Assembly (NCBI GenBank): GCA_022578605.1
Contig: MU394097.1
Coordinates: forward strand, 248,001 to 312,000
Length of the DNA: 64,000 bases
Reading direction: 5' to 3'
Source: Camillea tinctor
Lineage: Eukaryota; Ascomycota; Sordariomycetes; Xylariales; Xylariaceae
Position numbers and translations under genes: made by a program. The first letter of the stretch is position 1. Each line of letters begins with the position of its first letter. Below are positions 1 through 11,281 of the stretch, piece by piece. Under the pieces are notes generated by a model. That model was given only the letters and a program-made list of their open reading frames with translations, had not been told where the DNA came from and did not search any database.

Positions 1-1643
1 AATTGCCATCCCGGTTGGGGTTGAGACACGGTAAGAGTCTCCTGTTTAATGTGAATCGCAAGTTTTAATAGGATTTCAAATTGTGAGATCATTTGATCTT
101 GAAGGATAGGCGTTTGCTGAGTGGTCTCTTTCATCTTCCTTGCGTAGGCCACACGAACACTGATGATCTCCTCAATGAGCCGGGACGGAAAGCTAATCAA
201 GGTAAGGATCTCTTCGATATACGGCGGTAAATGTCGTTTATGAAAGGCAGCCGAGTTCATGATCAGGGTCTCCTTGGCTTTCGCGATAGTGCTCGAGATG
301 GGAGCAAGCATACTTCTACGGATCAGCGTTTTCGTCTTCAAGGCGTTTTCCCGTTTCGCGGCTGCATCATCGTCGTGAAGTGACCTAAGGCCATCCTCTT
401 TCAAAAGACGATCCAAAAAGGACGTCTCATCCTTTAGTCCATTGGTGCTCGGTGACCTTGCCCTTGTCTTCTGGAAATCTAACTCATCATTGCCGACCCA
501 TTTCTTCAGAATGGATAATTCCGTGTTGATCATCTCGTTCGTGTTGTACCAGGACATGACAGAATCGTAAGCCTCGAGGAATGCCTGTGACGTCGCCGTA
601 GGGTGAGCCATTCCCAAAGCCTTCCACGACGAGTACAAGCTCTCGCATTTCTCTATCTTTTTGACGATGTCTCCAATCTGCTGTATAGCGGGCTTGCCAG
701 CCTCGGCTTCTCCCTGCACCTCGAATCGAATGATCTCGTCGATAGTCCGGTCCAGGTTCCCGCGTGCCTCATCGACTATCCTCCTCTGAACAGCAAACGA
801 ACGGCCAGTCATCTTGGACCTAATCCCGAGCCAAAGATCAGCTTTATGGGCTGCCTTAGCTTCCTGAAGCTCCGAGGTTCCAAGAAGTCGCTTCTTCTCC
901 TGCTTGACTACATCACCAGTTAAGACAGCAGCAAGCATACCATGCCATTCTAGCCGCTCCCGTTTAACTGGGTCTTTTATATCTTCCTCGGTCGGTTGGG
1001 TGTCATCTATTAGGTTTTGGAACATTATGGTCTCGTCATTGAAGCGATCGTCAAAGACACCTTCAGAAGAAGGAGTCTCGCCCTCGGATTCTTCATCTGA
1101 GTAGTCTACGCTCGGCGTATAGGGATCGAAATAGCCATTAGGAGGATGGTCCTGGCGCATCATACGCAGATAGGCAGGCTCTTGATCGCGAAACTTGTCG
1201 GCAGGGTCGCGACGACGGGATCCAGACCGAACGGTTGGGAAAGAGGGCTGCGTATGGGGACCCCGCTGAGGAGCATAGGTACTAGAAGGAGTACGGGTGA
1301 CATGAGGCCTCTGCTGCTGACGGTTATTAACACCGTTAGCGACTGGATTCCCATTGGTCTCGGTAGCAATAGAACCCCGCGGACGACCAGGGGTATTGGC
1401 AACCGAGTTAGGCGCCAGAGAGGCTATGGAGGCAGCAAGGCTGCCATCGCCGTAGGGAGCAAGCGAACCTAGCTCATCCTGGCGCTCGAGTTCGTGGAGA
1501 TCGTGGGCATAGTCCTCGGAGGAACCAGAGGCATCGGAGTCGGTGCTAATAGCAATGGGTCGGGGAGTCTTGGCTTTATCCTGAAGCATCTCGACCTCGC
1601 CTGGGGAAAAGCGAACAGCGCGGGGAGAGGTATCAGCCGACAT
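1..1643 (-). CDS. SSK2: Ssk2/SskB/OS-4-type MAP kinase kinase kinase, N-terminal part (3' end cut by window edge)
   Basis: This is the upstream MAPKKK of the HOG osmostress cascade, which phosphorylates the Pbs2-type MAPKK after activation by the Ssk1 response regulator. The frame is open without introns from the ATG at 1643 to the left edge, giving about 547 residues. Residues 1 to about 200 are a Ser/Pro/Asp-rich disordered head beginning MSADTSPRAVRFSPGEVEML. An ordered region starts near residue 225 with the fungal Ssk2 signature KRERLEWHGMLAAVLTGDVV, followed by KADLWLGIRSK and a helical regulatory region. The C-terminal kinase domain, expected in a family of roughly 1,350 residues, lies outside the window. 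No in-frame ATG is visible in the short stretch just upstream of this start. The gene is divergent from SLD3 across about 2.2 kb. The family call rests on remembered similarity and the visible signature; I am confident of it. Confidence 0.88.
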   Translation of the reverse strand, partial: MSADTSPRAVRFSPGEVEMLQDKAKTPRPIAISTDSDASGSSEDYAHDLHELERQDELGSLAPYGDGSLAASIASLAPNSVANTPGRPRGSIATETNGNPVANGVNNRQQQRPHVTRTPSSTYAPQRGPHTQPSFPTVRSGSRRRDPADKFRDQEPAYLRMMRQDHPPNGYFDPYTPSVDYSDEESEGETPSSEGVFDDRFNDETIMFQNLIDDTQPTEEDIKDPVKRERLEWHGMLAAVLTGDVVKQEKKRLLGTSELQEAKAAHKADLWLGIRSKMTGRSFAVQRRIVDEARGNLDRTIDEIIRFEVQGEAEAGKPAIQQIGDIVKKIEKCESLYSSWKALGMAHPTATSQAFLEAYDSVMSWYNTNEMINTELSILKKWVGNDELDFQKTRARSPSTNGLKDETSFLDRLLKEDGLRSLHDDDAAAKRENALKTKTLIRRSMLAPISSTIAKAKETLIMNSAAFHKRHLPPYIEEILTLISFPSRLIEEIISVRVAYARKMKETTQQTPILQDQMISQFEILLKLAIHIKQETLTVSQPQPGWQ

Positions 1644-3805
1644 ATCAAGTAAATAAACGTATAAACAGACAGCAACAAGTACAATCAGCTGGAGCCAGGT
1701 CCAGAAAACAATAACGACCAAGTTCTCATCCGGAGAGAAGACAGATATATATCAAGACGGCAGAGAATCAAGAAATGAAGCGAGACGAAACGAGGCGAAA
1801 CGAGACGAGGCGAGTCAAGATTCTTTAGTGTGTAATTGTTCGGATCGGGGAATATGCAACTGGTTCAAAGGAGCGAAGAAACGAAGAGACGAAGAGACGA
1901 ATCTAAGAAGATTATGGCTATTGGATCAGCGCACGTGCATGTATCACGATAACAAGAACCCAAGACGATCCATTGGGAATTTGAAGGAGGGGAGGGGGGG
2001 GGAGGATGGTGTGGAAGATAGTTCTTTGATCTCGATTGTCTCAAGGCTGTTGCAGCAGGATTTGGATGGATAGGAAAATAGTAAAATAAATTGGCAGAAT
2101 TGGTGACGATGGAGAATGGAGAAAAAAAGAAGACCAAGGCCAGCCATGGGGGGCATGGGGCCATAAGCCAAGGGCTGCTAGCTACGAGGGCGTTGATTGG
2201 TCGATTCCTGCATGGTTGTAGCTGGTAGGAGAGAGATAGGGTGTACACCTGGACAACATGGCGAAGGTGATCCCGGGTCTTACAACACCCCAGTTATTTA
2301 CGTAAGCAGACCAAGTACTATCCACGTACCTTCTCTTCACTTGGTCCTGCATCGCAAGCCATGAAACCTAAAGCTCCAGCTTGATTCACAGCATGTTGTA
2401 CTACCAAGCTTAGCACCAGACGGACTAAACTCTCCGGTGGTTATCCAGTAAATTATTTATAAAAATAAGGATCTCGGGAGGTCGAAAGAAAATGTTAGGA
2501 AAATGAGATGGTTTTATACTTTCAACCACGTTGTTGTTTTACTTCTAATGTAGGTACTTACATTAGTACATACCTTGCATCAATAAAAGTTATAAATCTG
2601 GGGATTGGGGAAAGATAAAAAAGAAAATAAAAAATAAAAATAAAAAATAAAAACATATAGACGCGAATAGCTATCAAGAAAGTAAGAAAGGGAAGAAAGA
2701 AAAAGAAAAAAAAGTAGGCTGCAGCAAGATAAATTAAAAATGCATTGATAGCCCAACCCGAGGGAACATGGCCGATCAATGAAGTCATCTTCCACACCTC
2801 CCAAAGCTATATGTTTACATATTCTAGTCGGGTAGAAGAAGCCAATGAAAAAACAACGGACTTGAGCACATGCAGTTGGGGCAAAGGCGAAAAATAAAGA
2901 TTTCCATCCGGACTATATTAGTGAGGATCAAATATGCCGATGATGGATATCTTATATATCGACACAACTAACCACATACCCTAGCAAGGTAGCATGGTAG
3001 CAAGGTAGCAAGCTAGCTTACATGGCACCATGCTATAGGTTAGGTACCTACGTTTCACTTTACACCGCGACCATATAAACAATAGATTGGCCAGATTGGA
3101 TGAATATTCAAATTTCCTTCTACTTTCCCCAATTGCCAAAATGCGGGGGTCTATAGTAGCGACCAACCCGCAACATAAACATCGACAGTTGAGGTTAGAC
3201 CTATGTAATGTGAATATTAGTAGTTAGAGTTATACATATATGTAATGTAGAGTACCCTAGGTACCTACAGGATGCATATAGAGACTAGATTCGATGTTGG
3301 TTCTGGTACTACTATGTACATAGTAGTTAGTACCTGGGTACCTGAGTACATACAGTGCATACATAAGGTTAATGTATGTGTGTACCCCTCACAAAGTGTG
3401 CACCCCTCAACGCGCTTAACCATGCCAAAAACAATCACTACGGGGTAAATGGAATTGAATGCAACGACGCGTGAATACATAACTGCTGTAACTGTACATA
3501 ACTTAGACTTTACCACTAAACTAAAGCAAGAATGGACAATGGTCAATGCTCACACCGTTTTTTTTAATTCTATGCCTTTTCAACGGATAAAGCACCGACC
3601 ATCATATTTTTCCCTACCTCATACCGAAACTCCATTAACCTATACCAAATTTAGAGGTTTAAACATACATCACATACTCATTTGTGCATGCATCTTATAG
3701 ATGTTTTTTTTCCCCTTCTCTCCTCTTCCTTATGATTTTTTCTTTTTAAATTAAGATAGCATCACTTGCATTTTATATGGATTCTCTTATTTTTCCAATT
3801 TACAT
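1644..3805. promoter_or_regulatory. Divergent intergenic region between SSK2 and SLD3
   Basis: This 2.16-kb spacer serves both flanking genes. Next to SSK2 it has purine-rich, loosely tandem GAGACGAAAC-like units (about 1770-1815), which would lie in the SSK2 5' leader. A CCAAT motif (minus strand) lies near 2196. The middle (2450-2750) is AT-rich with A/T homopolymers. The part near 3240-3370 carries many TAGGTACCTA-like palindromic motifs and GTAC-rich sequence. The SLD3 side (3690-3805) is pyrimidine-rich. I see no gene in it. Confidence 0.5.
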
Positions 3806-6800
3806 ATGTCCTCTCAACCTCGCAAATCAGACGCGTCGCGTCGTCGTCTGTCGAGTGTAGACCACGATGCTGCCCCCAGCTCGCAGACGACAAAGCCAAG
3901 CCAAGATGTTTCTGCCATGGAAGATCTCCTAAAACCCTCAATCACGGTTAAAGTTGGTCAATTGCCTCCGATTTTTACCAAAGAGGTGGATCGTGATATT
4001 TTTTTTCTAACCTCTGGATCAGCCTCATCCTCCAAATCTTACCGTCAAGCCGCGCAGTCTTCAACCGCTGATGCTTCTCCCCCGCGAGCATTTCCAACTA
4101 TCCTTCCTCGATCTTGCCTCCCCCTATGGCACCTTCGAATCCTCGCGATGTTTCGAGTCGAATATCAAGATCCTGGACCTCGAGGGTCGCATGGGGTCAC
4201 GTTCCGTTGTTCTGATTGCCCGCTTAGAGACCGACAAGACTGTTTATGCGATCGAACGTCAACGAAATGGCCTCTATACCTTATGTCACTTGGGTCAATG
4301 GGTTGACCTGGAAGGCCTCTGCGAACTAGCTACGGTTTCTTGTCCTCATCTGATCAACAAGCGTCCCAATGCCGTAACTGGATCGGATATGCCGCAGCCC
4401 TTGATAACGCCTCAGTTACACCACGAGCACAAGAAGAAAAGGCTGGCTATCGATGCTATACATTCCTTGGTTAAAAGGCCAATGAGATCTCGTTCCGTTT
4501 CGAGTTTATCGCAGCCTATTGAGGCCACACGGCCTCTTACGCCGGCTCAAGACAATCTTGATTCTCAGCCAGGAAGCACAGTGGCCGACAAGCTCGCTGC
4601 TATTTCGCACGATTGGGAATTCCCACAGAAAACGGATAGTCAGGCGACACTGGCAGCACCCGTAAACGAGCCTCCTCCTATTTCTACGGCAGGTGAAATA
4701 TTCGACAATATCCGATCACAGTATCTCGAGGCATTGTATCATTCAATGGTCAGTTCTCGCTATGTTTGTAGACAGTTATGCTTCTAACCTTCCGCAGGGA
4801 TCTCCAGCATATTTCGCAAAGGGTCCTCTCTCCCGAGCTCGGGCTGCTTTTCATCTCGACTGTGATTCTACCCTAGAAATGAACGATTTAATCAATTTTT
4901 TGAAAAGCCTAGTGTTGACAACTATGCAAATCGACAAGAAATATAGGGAGGCAATCCCTGGTGTCATATCGGATATGAAGATAACTTTCCAAGATTCAGA
5001 AAACGAACAGGAGGCCAGTAAAGGTAGAAAAAGGAAGAGTAAAAGAATGAAGCTTGGGAAGAACGGCTTATATCCAACGGAAGATGAGCATATTCGAAAA
5101 TGGTGGACTGCGCATAAGCCACGGCCTAAAGACGACGATGGGTTAATGACAGTCGATCCTCGGGAAACTAAGCTTCAGATATCTTGCCTACGATCACGAG
5201 AGACACAACTACAAATGATTATTATTTTGGAAATTCTTGCGCTAGAGCCGCTCACGGCGTCCGCATCTAAAGAATCCCAGTTACCCGGTCTTCCCAGTAC
5301 CGAGGAGGCCACGGACAAGCCCAAGGAAACTCCCACTAAAAAACGAGACAAGCATAACCTGCCTTTTCTTCTCGATGTTCATGCGGACCGCCTATGCATT
5401 TGGCAATCCACTGCGCTCGACGAGATAACCATGATGGATGATTCTCACCCCAACCCCGAAGCAGAGCCAAATAAGTCGCTTAGAGCCACATCTGATCCTC
5501 TGAAGGATTTCTGTGTTGACATCATTGTACCCTTGTGAGTCAATTGTACTAATTATTTACCATTATATCAGCTAACATTCTCTCCAGTTTCTCTGCTCGA
5601 CTTCCAGATTATTGCGATTCCATCAATCGCAAACTAGGGGGCCCGGTCATGGCATCACCCCCCAAATCTAAGCCCAAAAAGCCCGAGATCATGTCCAAAC
5701 CAAAGGCAAAGCCTGGTACAGCAGCCAAAAGACCCATTCCGTCGAAATCGAGAACTCTTGAGAGTGTCCTTACTAGGGAAACCGAGAGGAATCGTCGAAG
5801 CATGTCTCGTGGTCCCAACGAAATCATTGCACGTATGAGGTCCGTATCAACGACAACCCTGCCCATATTGAAGCGCGAAACAAGCGAACCACTATCTACA
5901 ATGAGCATACCAAAGGCGGCGGACTCGGCAACGTCACAAAAGACGTCCCGACCTACTAGCTCAGGGGCTACTAAGCGTAAATCAGAGGAGGAAAGGGCGA
6001 AGAAAGACGCCATGCTCAAAGCAGAATTAGAGGATGCCATCTCAACGTTAAGAAAGCCAAACAGAAATGTTGTTGGTAAAGCTATGGTCGAGGCGGCTGA
6101 GAGACGTACGACTACAAGTCTCTCCCAGCTAAGGAGTAAGCACTGACCTATAGCAGCCCCTCTTGCTACTTCGGCGTAATGCTAACCAGTCTCATAGAAT
6201 CTAAAAAGCCGACCCAGCATCCAGGATTCCAGGGCGTTGTCAAAGCAACCCCCATAGGCAATCGTTTCCGAGATGCTCTAGGTGACCAGCAGTCCACGCG
6301 CATACAAGGCATGGGCTCCATCGCCGAAGAGACCATGCCATCCTCCACGCCCCTGATCCCCGCCTCGACGCCCCGCAAGCGCAGCCGCGCCGTCGCCTTC
6401 GCCGACGAGGAATCCCCCGCGCGTTCGAGCTTCCGCAAGTCCGCCACGGCGCATCGCATTGAAGCCACGCCCGCCCGCGCCGCGCCGAGGCGTGACTTCC
6501 TGTCCGTCCCGGACGAGGGCGTCGTGCTCGCCTCGTCGCCCGTCCTCGCCCGCAAGCCCCCGCAAGTGAAAGGCCTCGCCGCCCCTAAGCTCGGCCACCG
6601 CGACAGCGGCATCGGCATGCCATCCAGCCCCGGCGCAGGGGACCTCGCGGCCACGCCGGTGAAGCCGAGGTATGGGGCCGGCTCGCTGGATAGCTTCGTC
6701 ACGGTGACGCCGGTGAAGAGACGGGTGCCTGATGCGGCGGTCACGCCGAGCGCGCCGCCGCTGGAGAAGGCGAAGGAGAATGGTGGCGAGAAGATGTCCA

Positions 6801-6844
6801 TTTTTCAGAGGTTGGGGTGGGATGATTATGATGATTTGTTTTAG
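3806..6844 (+). CDS. SLD3: DNA replication regulator Sld3 (five exons)
   Basis: Sld3 loads Cdc45 on the MCM helicase at licensed origins and, once CDK-phosphorylated, binds Dpb11. The exons are 3806-3952, 4023-4748, 4798-5534, 5588-6135 and 6198-6844, giving 934 residues. All four introns are GT-AG, 49 to 70 nt long, with a CTAAC branch site, and every phase fits. Intron 1 (3953-4022) joins SITVK to PHPPNLTVKPRSLQPLMLLP, the conserved N-terminal block. The Sld3/Cdc45-binding region follows, with SPAYFAKGPLSRARAAFH, DEHIRKWWTAHKPRPKDDD and FLLDVHADRLCIWQST. The tail is basic and disordered and holds four TPx(K/R) CDK-type sites at about residues 777, 810, 872 and 890. Exon 5 is far more GC-rich at third positions than exons 1 to 4. 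An internal ATG at 4071 is not the start, because conserved residues lie upstream of it. Confidence 0.92.
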
Positions 6845-7140
6845 GGGTGAGGGGTGAGAAAAGAAGGGGGGGGTACGAGAAGAAGGAAAGGTTTAAGTGA
6901 CATGCATATGCATGTTGTGGACAACCGGGTTATGGGGCATTATATACAATCCATGGAGTAGCATATAGCAGGTTATACCACGTCAGAGTATAGTGACAGC
7001 AGGGGGGAGGAGAATATAAAATACTTATTTTAATACGATCAACGTCTTTTTGGGGGGTCTGGTTTATTGTGTTTTGGTAGGGGTTTGTGAAGGTGTGGAA
7101 TGAGGGGAAGCGCGAAGAGAGATAGGTAGGTAGGCAGGAT

Positions 7141-7170
7141 AGATAGAGATAGAGATAGAGATAGAGATAC
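7141..7170. repeat. (AGATAG)n microsatellite
   Basis: Five head-to-tail copies of the hexamer AGATAG, the last with one mismatch, in the SLD3-DIS3 spacer. Confidence 0.9.
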
Positions 7171-7922
7171 GTAGGTTAGGTGTGTACCAGCAAAGCGAAC
7201 ACACTAGATCCGAGTCGGAGATAGTATTTATTCTACGACCTCATTAGCATCGCAGAGAAGCGTGGGAAGAGGGAGAGCGTGTCTCGGTAGGTTATCTTTA
7301 TCTTTCTCATAGGCAAGGTCCCCGGGGATCACAGTATCGCCCTTAAAAGGGGAAAGGTAGGTAGGTAGGGTATAAGGGAAGGAAGAGAAAGGAAAGGGAA
7401 GGGAAGGGAAGGGAAGGAAATAGTAGCTTATGATGTGTATGGATGCGCCTTCATAATAACCCTAGGCTTCCACCGCTATCGTCTTTTCCCTTTTTTTGCT
7501 ACAAAGATTTTGTTGAAAGACTATTTTAGACACACATACCCACGTACCCTATAGAAAGCTATATATTACTCTTACTCTATCATCTTCCACCCTCACTTTC
7601 CACCCTCACCTCCCCCCGGCGTCTTTTGTTCTTTCCCGATCCCGAACCAAGATCAACCAACATCAACACTCACACGCCTATCTATCAGCGCAGTACCCGC
7701 CCCCCCCTATCCCGATACGCAACCACCCCTTTGACTTCCACGTCCCTTTACTCCGAGCTTCCCCCAGCAGACCTCTTTCAACCCACCAACCCAGTAGCAG
7801 TGCAATGGGAAGAAACAAACAACAGTTGTAGCAAGAAGAATACGGTAAAGCATGTGCCAAAAAGCGTATTCGTTGAGTATTAGGTTATGCCACTATCACT
7901 CAATCCGGTTACAGATTTCCGT

Positions 7923-7961
7923 GGGGGGGGGGGGGGGGGGGGGGGGAAAAAAAAAAAAAAA
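7923..7961. repeat. Homopolymer pair G24 then A15
   Basis: A run of 24 G is followed directly by 15 A, about 55 bases before the assembly gap. Runs like this are prone to sequencing error, so the exact length should not be trusted. Confidence 0.9.
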
Positions 7962-8015
7962 GATTTAAATATAGTGAATCCAAGACCACCACACGACCAG
8001 GCAACAAAATGACAC

Positions 8016-8025
8016 NNNNNNNNNN
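8016..8025. other. Assembly gap (10 N)
   Basis: Ten consecutive N. The true distance across the gap is unknown. It lies outside all called genes. Confidence 1.
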
Positions 8026-8121
8026 TACTCCCCACCCTTTCTATTTCTCGTCCATTTACCCTTTTTTTTTTTTTGTTGTCTTTCCCTCTCAGCCCCCCCC
8101 CCTTTCCCCGGTGGCTGTGGC

Positions 8122-8149
8122 GGGGGGGGGGGGGGGGGGGGGGGGGGGG
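8122..8149. repeat. Poly-G run of 28
   Basis: Uninterrupted G28 on the right side of the gap, mirroring the G24 run on the left side. Confidence 0.9.
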
Positions 8150-8282
8150 AACCAAATCTCTTCTCTTTGTTATTATTACTATGGCATGCCACCCCCATCC
8201 CATGCTCTATGATCTATCCATTGCAATAATCACAACGACAACATAGCCATACATCCAAATAACCCTCTATTCATTCTACCCC

Positions 8283-11281
8283 CTACCCAACCAACTCCAT
8301 CCCCGCGCCCCTCTTCCCCGTCCCCTCATCCTTCACATCCCTCACCCTGACCCTAACCTTCATGAACAGCTCCACGAGCACCTCGCGGCTGCCGCTCGTG
8401 CGGAGGGTATAGGTCTCGGGGTCGAACACGCTCTCGGGCTCGGGGTCGGCCAGATCGCGCAGGCGGATGAGCCCTTCGACGCCGAAGCGGGGGACCAGGA
8501 CGACGAAGCCGTTGCTGAACACGCGCAGGACGAAGCCGTCCTCCTCGACGGCGTCGCGGCCGCGCAGCGACTGGCCGACGTAATACGCGATGCTCGCGCG
8601 GCCGGCGAGCTGCGCGTTGCGGTGCCTCACGTTGATGTTCTTGCAGACGGCCTCGAGGCGGCTGCGCGAGCGCACCGCCGGGTGCATGGGCTCGTAGTCG
8701 ATGGCGGCGGCGAGCTGGCGGTGGGCGACGAGGTCGGCGTAGCGGCGGATGGGGCTGGTGAAGTGGGTGTAGATCTCGGAGGCGAGGCCGTAGTGGCGGA
8801 ACTCGGGGTAGGCCTGGGTGCCGGCGCAGAAGTACTCGGCGCTCATCATGCAGCGCGTGGCCATGATGCGCACGAGCGTGTTGAGGAAGGGCTCCTGCGG
8901 GTCCGTGCACGCGTCTAGCGATTCGGCGAGCGCTTTCGACGAGTCGAAGCGCAGCTCGAACCCTTTCTTGACCTTGAGCTGGTTGGCCAGCTCGTCGAAG
9001 TTGGTCTTGGGAGGGGCCGCGTGGCGCCGCAGGATCGCCGTCTGCGGGAACGCGTCGTAGATCTTGCCCGCCACGCTGATGTTGGCGAGCAGCATGAATT
9101 CCTCGACTAGCGAGTTCGTGTCGAGCAGTTCCTTGGTCTTGACGTCGATGGGGTCGGAGGTCTCCGACTCCATCTGCACCTTGACCTCGGGGGAAGATAG
9201 GCTCAGCGCTCCGGCGTCCATGCGCTTCTGTTTCAGTTTCTTGGAGAGCATTAGCAACGTTCGCATGCTATTGGTGAGATCATCTTGCTGCGAGTTGTCG
9301 TCGATTCGCAATTGGGCCTGTTCGTAGCTGAATGCTTCGCGCGACTTGATCACCGACTTCGTAAATCTGACGCTGACGATATCAGCGGCTTCGTTTAATT
9401 CCCAGAGCACCGAAAAGGCGTAGCGCTCGACGTAGGGCTTTAGCGAGCAGAGATCGGTCCCGAGCAACATGGGAAGCATGTCTATACGCTTGTCCACGAG
9501 GTAAACCGTCGTTCCCCGAATGCTGGCCTCGGTGTCCATTGCATTGTTCGGCTTGACGAAATGTGACACATCGGCAATGTGAACGCCCACCTCAAAGTTG
9601 CCATTGGGCAGGGGTCTAGCATGCAACGCATCGTCGATATCCTGGCAGCCTGGAGGATCAATACTGCAGATCAGGAGCCCGCGAAGATCCTCTCTATCTT
9701 TCCAGCCCGGATCATCGGTGCTAGCGGGCACTCTCCAATCGTGGCCATCCCTAGGAAGGCAATCCAAAACGGTTTTCGGGAAAGGTCGGTACTGCACATC
9801 ATACTCCAGCAAAAGCGCTTCTGTCTCCGCAGCCTTCGTTTCCAGTTCTCCCAGTGATCTGACAAAGTGGCCAACCGGGTGGCGCGACTCGCGGTCCCAC
9901 GAATCGATAGTAACGAGGATTCGCTTTCCGAGCAGCTCGCCGGCCTGTCTTGTGCGCATGCGAATTTTCGGTACCTTCTTGTCCATCGGTATCAAGAATA
10001 CGCTCTCCTGTTTTCGACCGTGTTTGGCCGCATTGCTGACGGAGGACTGATCGACGTGTCCTACGTACTGACGCCAATTTCGCTTAATTGCGCCGACCAC
10101 CCTTGCCGTAGGTTGCGGTCTACCTTCGGTGCTCAGCCCCTGGGCCTTCTTAACCTTCTCCTGGAGAGCACGCCGTTCTGACTCGGTAACGATATCCCCT
10201 CCCTCTTCACCATCCGCGTTCTCGTTTTTTGTGATAGCCTCTTCCTCAATAATCTTCGTAGACGGCTCCTTCCACTGATCCTGTGGGAGCACCTCAACGA
10301 CTACTACGTCTCCGTCTATAGCACGGTTGATGTTGTCCCGTCCCAGTATTAGAAGCGCCTTGGGGAAGGCGGGGACCTTGATCGAGCCTTCGAGGTAGTT
10401 ATAAGGCGAAACGTTGAATATTCCCTGGTGTAGGGTGCCATTTTTGACTCCGGTCATCATCTTTGACATGCTGTAGTACTCAGGATATAGGAACTCGGCA
10501 AATTTCTTATCTCTGGAGATACCCCTTTCCTGCGACTCGGCTATCATATCCAGGAGGCGATCCGCCTCGGGGAGGCCTGATACGTAGTCCCGCAGTGTGG
10601 TAGCGGGGACGTTTTCGCTCTTAGCTTTCTCTAGGTTGCCCTTGTCGTCACTGAGCATGAGCACGGTTATATTCCCCTTATTGTCAGCTAAGTGCTTGTT
10701 GTACCACGAGACGGCACGCCGTACAGCTCTGTCGTTACGGTCATTTATAGTCTCATCTGGGTCTCGGGCCACATGCGTCTCCCATCTGAACTCGTTGAAG
10801 AAAACATAAAAGCGCTTATCCTCGCTCTTGACCAGGCCGATGAGGCGGTTGTAAAGTGGCAGTGACCTGTTGCGCAATTCTTCAAGCACCGTCTGTAGGA
10901 TGACGACGTCATAGAAGGCCGAGCTCTCTTCGAACAGGTCCATGGCATTCAGCAGAGCATTGGTGTCCGGGACCAGATAGTGTCCTTGGGGGTACTCCTT
11001 GGTACCTGCGGGCTTCTCTGAAAGCACGAATGGCATCACTGGAGTGAAATCAGCAAGTGTTCACAGCACACATATCCAGGTTGTGGGGACTTACTAGCTC
11101 CAGACGCGCTTCTGGGGGCTTTGAGAGGACATATCGTACACAACTTAGAAGAACAAGGAATGTCGTCTCGGAGGTATACCTCGCGAACAATTTTCTGAAC
11201 CTTGCCGCTCTTCGTAGATCTTATGTAGACCTTATTTGTTATATTGGGTTCGGCATCCCGTGGTCTCCTCAGGCTCGTCAT
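8283..11281 (-). CDS. DIS3: Exosome exonuclease/endonuclease Dis3 (Rrp44), two exons
   Basis: Dis3 is the catalytic subunit of the eukaryotic RNA exosome, combining a 3'-5' RNase II-type active site with a PIN endonuclease. Exon 1 is 11095-11281 and exon 2 is 8283-11038. The 56-nt intron (11039-11094, GTAAGT donor) splits an ATG codon and joins SASGA to MMPFVLSEKPAG, giving 980 residues, the usual size. Exon 1 holds the conserved start with NITNKVYIRSTKSGKVQKIV and the CR3-type Cys residues. The PIN domain has its acidic set in LVPDTN (D87), VLEEL (about E115), RNDRAV (D165) and LSDD (D193). Two cold-shock domains follow. The RNB active site is IDPPGCQDIDDALH, with D523, D529, D531 and D532. 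An S1-like end, VFSNGFVVLVPRFGVEGL, closes the protein. All catalytic residues are present, so both activities should be intact. The 3' third (8283 to about 9060) is strikingly GC-rich compared with the 5' part. Confidence 0.95.

Larger units (their letters stand above)
6845..8282. other. Convergent 3' intergenic region between SLD3 and DIS3 with simple repeats and an assembly gap
   Basis: No gene is seen in this 1.4-kb spacer. It holds the 3' ends of both flanking transcripts, a hexamer AGATAG array (7141-7170), a GGGAA array (about 7395-7417), TAGG units (about 7123-7134 and 7352-7366), and two long G runs that flank a 10-N gap. Short open frames at 7626-7883 and around the gap are low-complexity. 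Confidence 0.6.

Noticed and set aside
6166..6801. 211-codon minus-strand open frame
   Set aside because: Antisense shadow of the GC-rich SLD3 exon 5, which has few stops on either strand.
8353..8910. 185-codon second minus-strand frame inside DIS3
   Set aside because: His/Arg/Pro-rich shadow in another frame of the GC-rich DIS3 end; the RNB/S1 frame is the real one.
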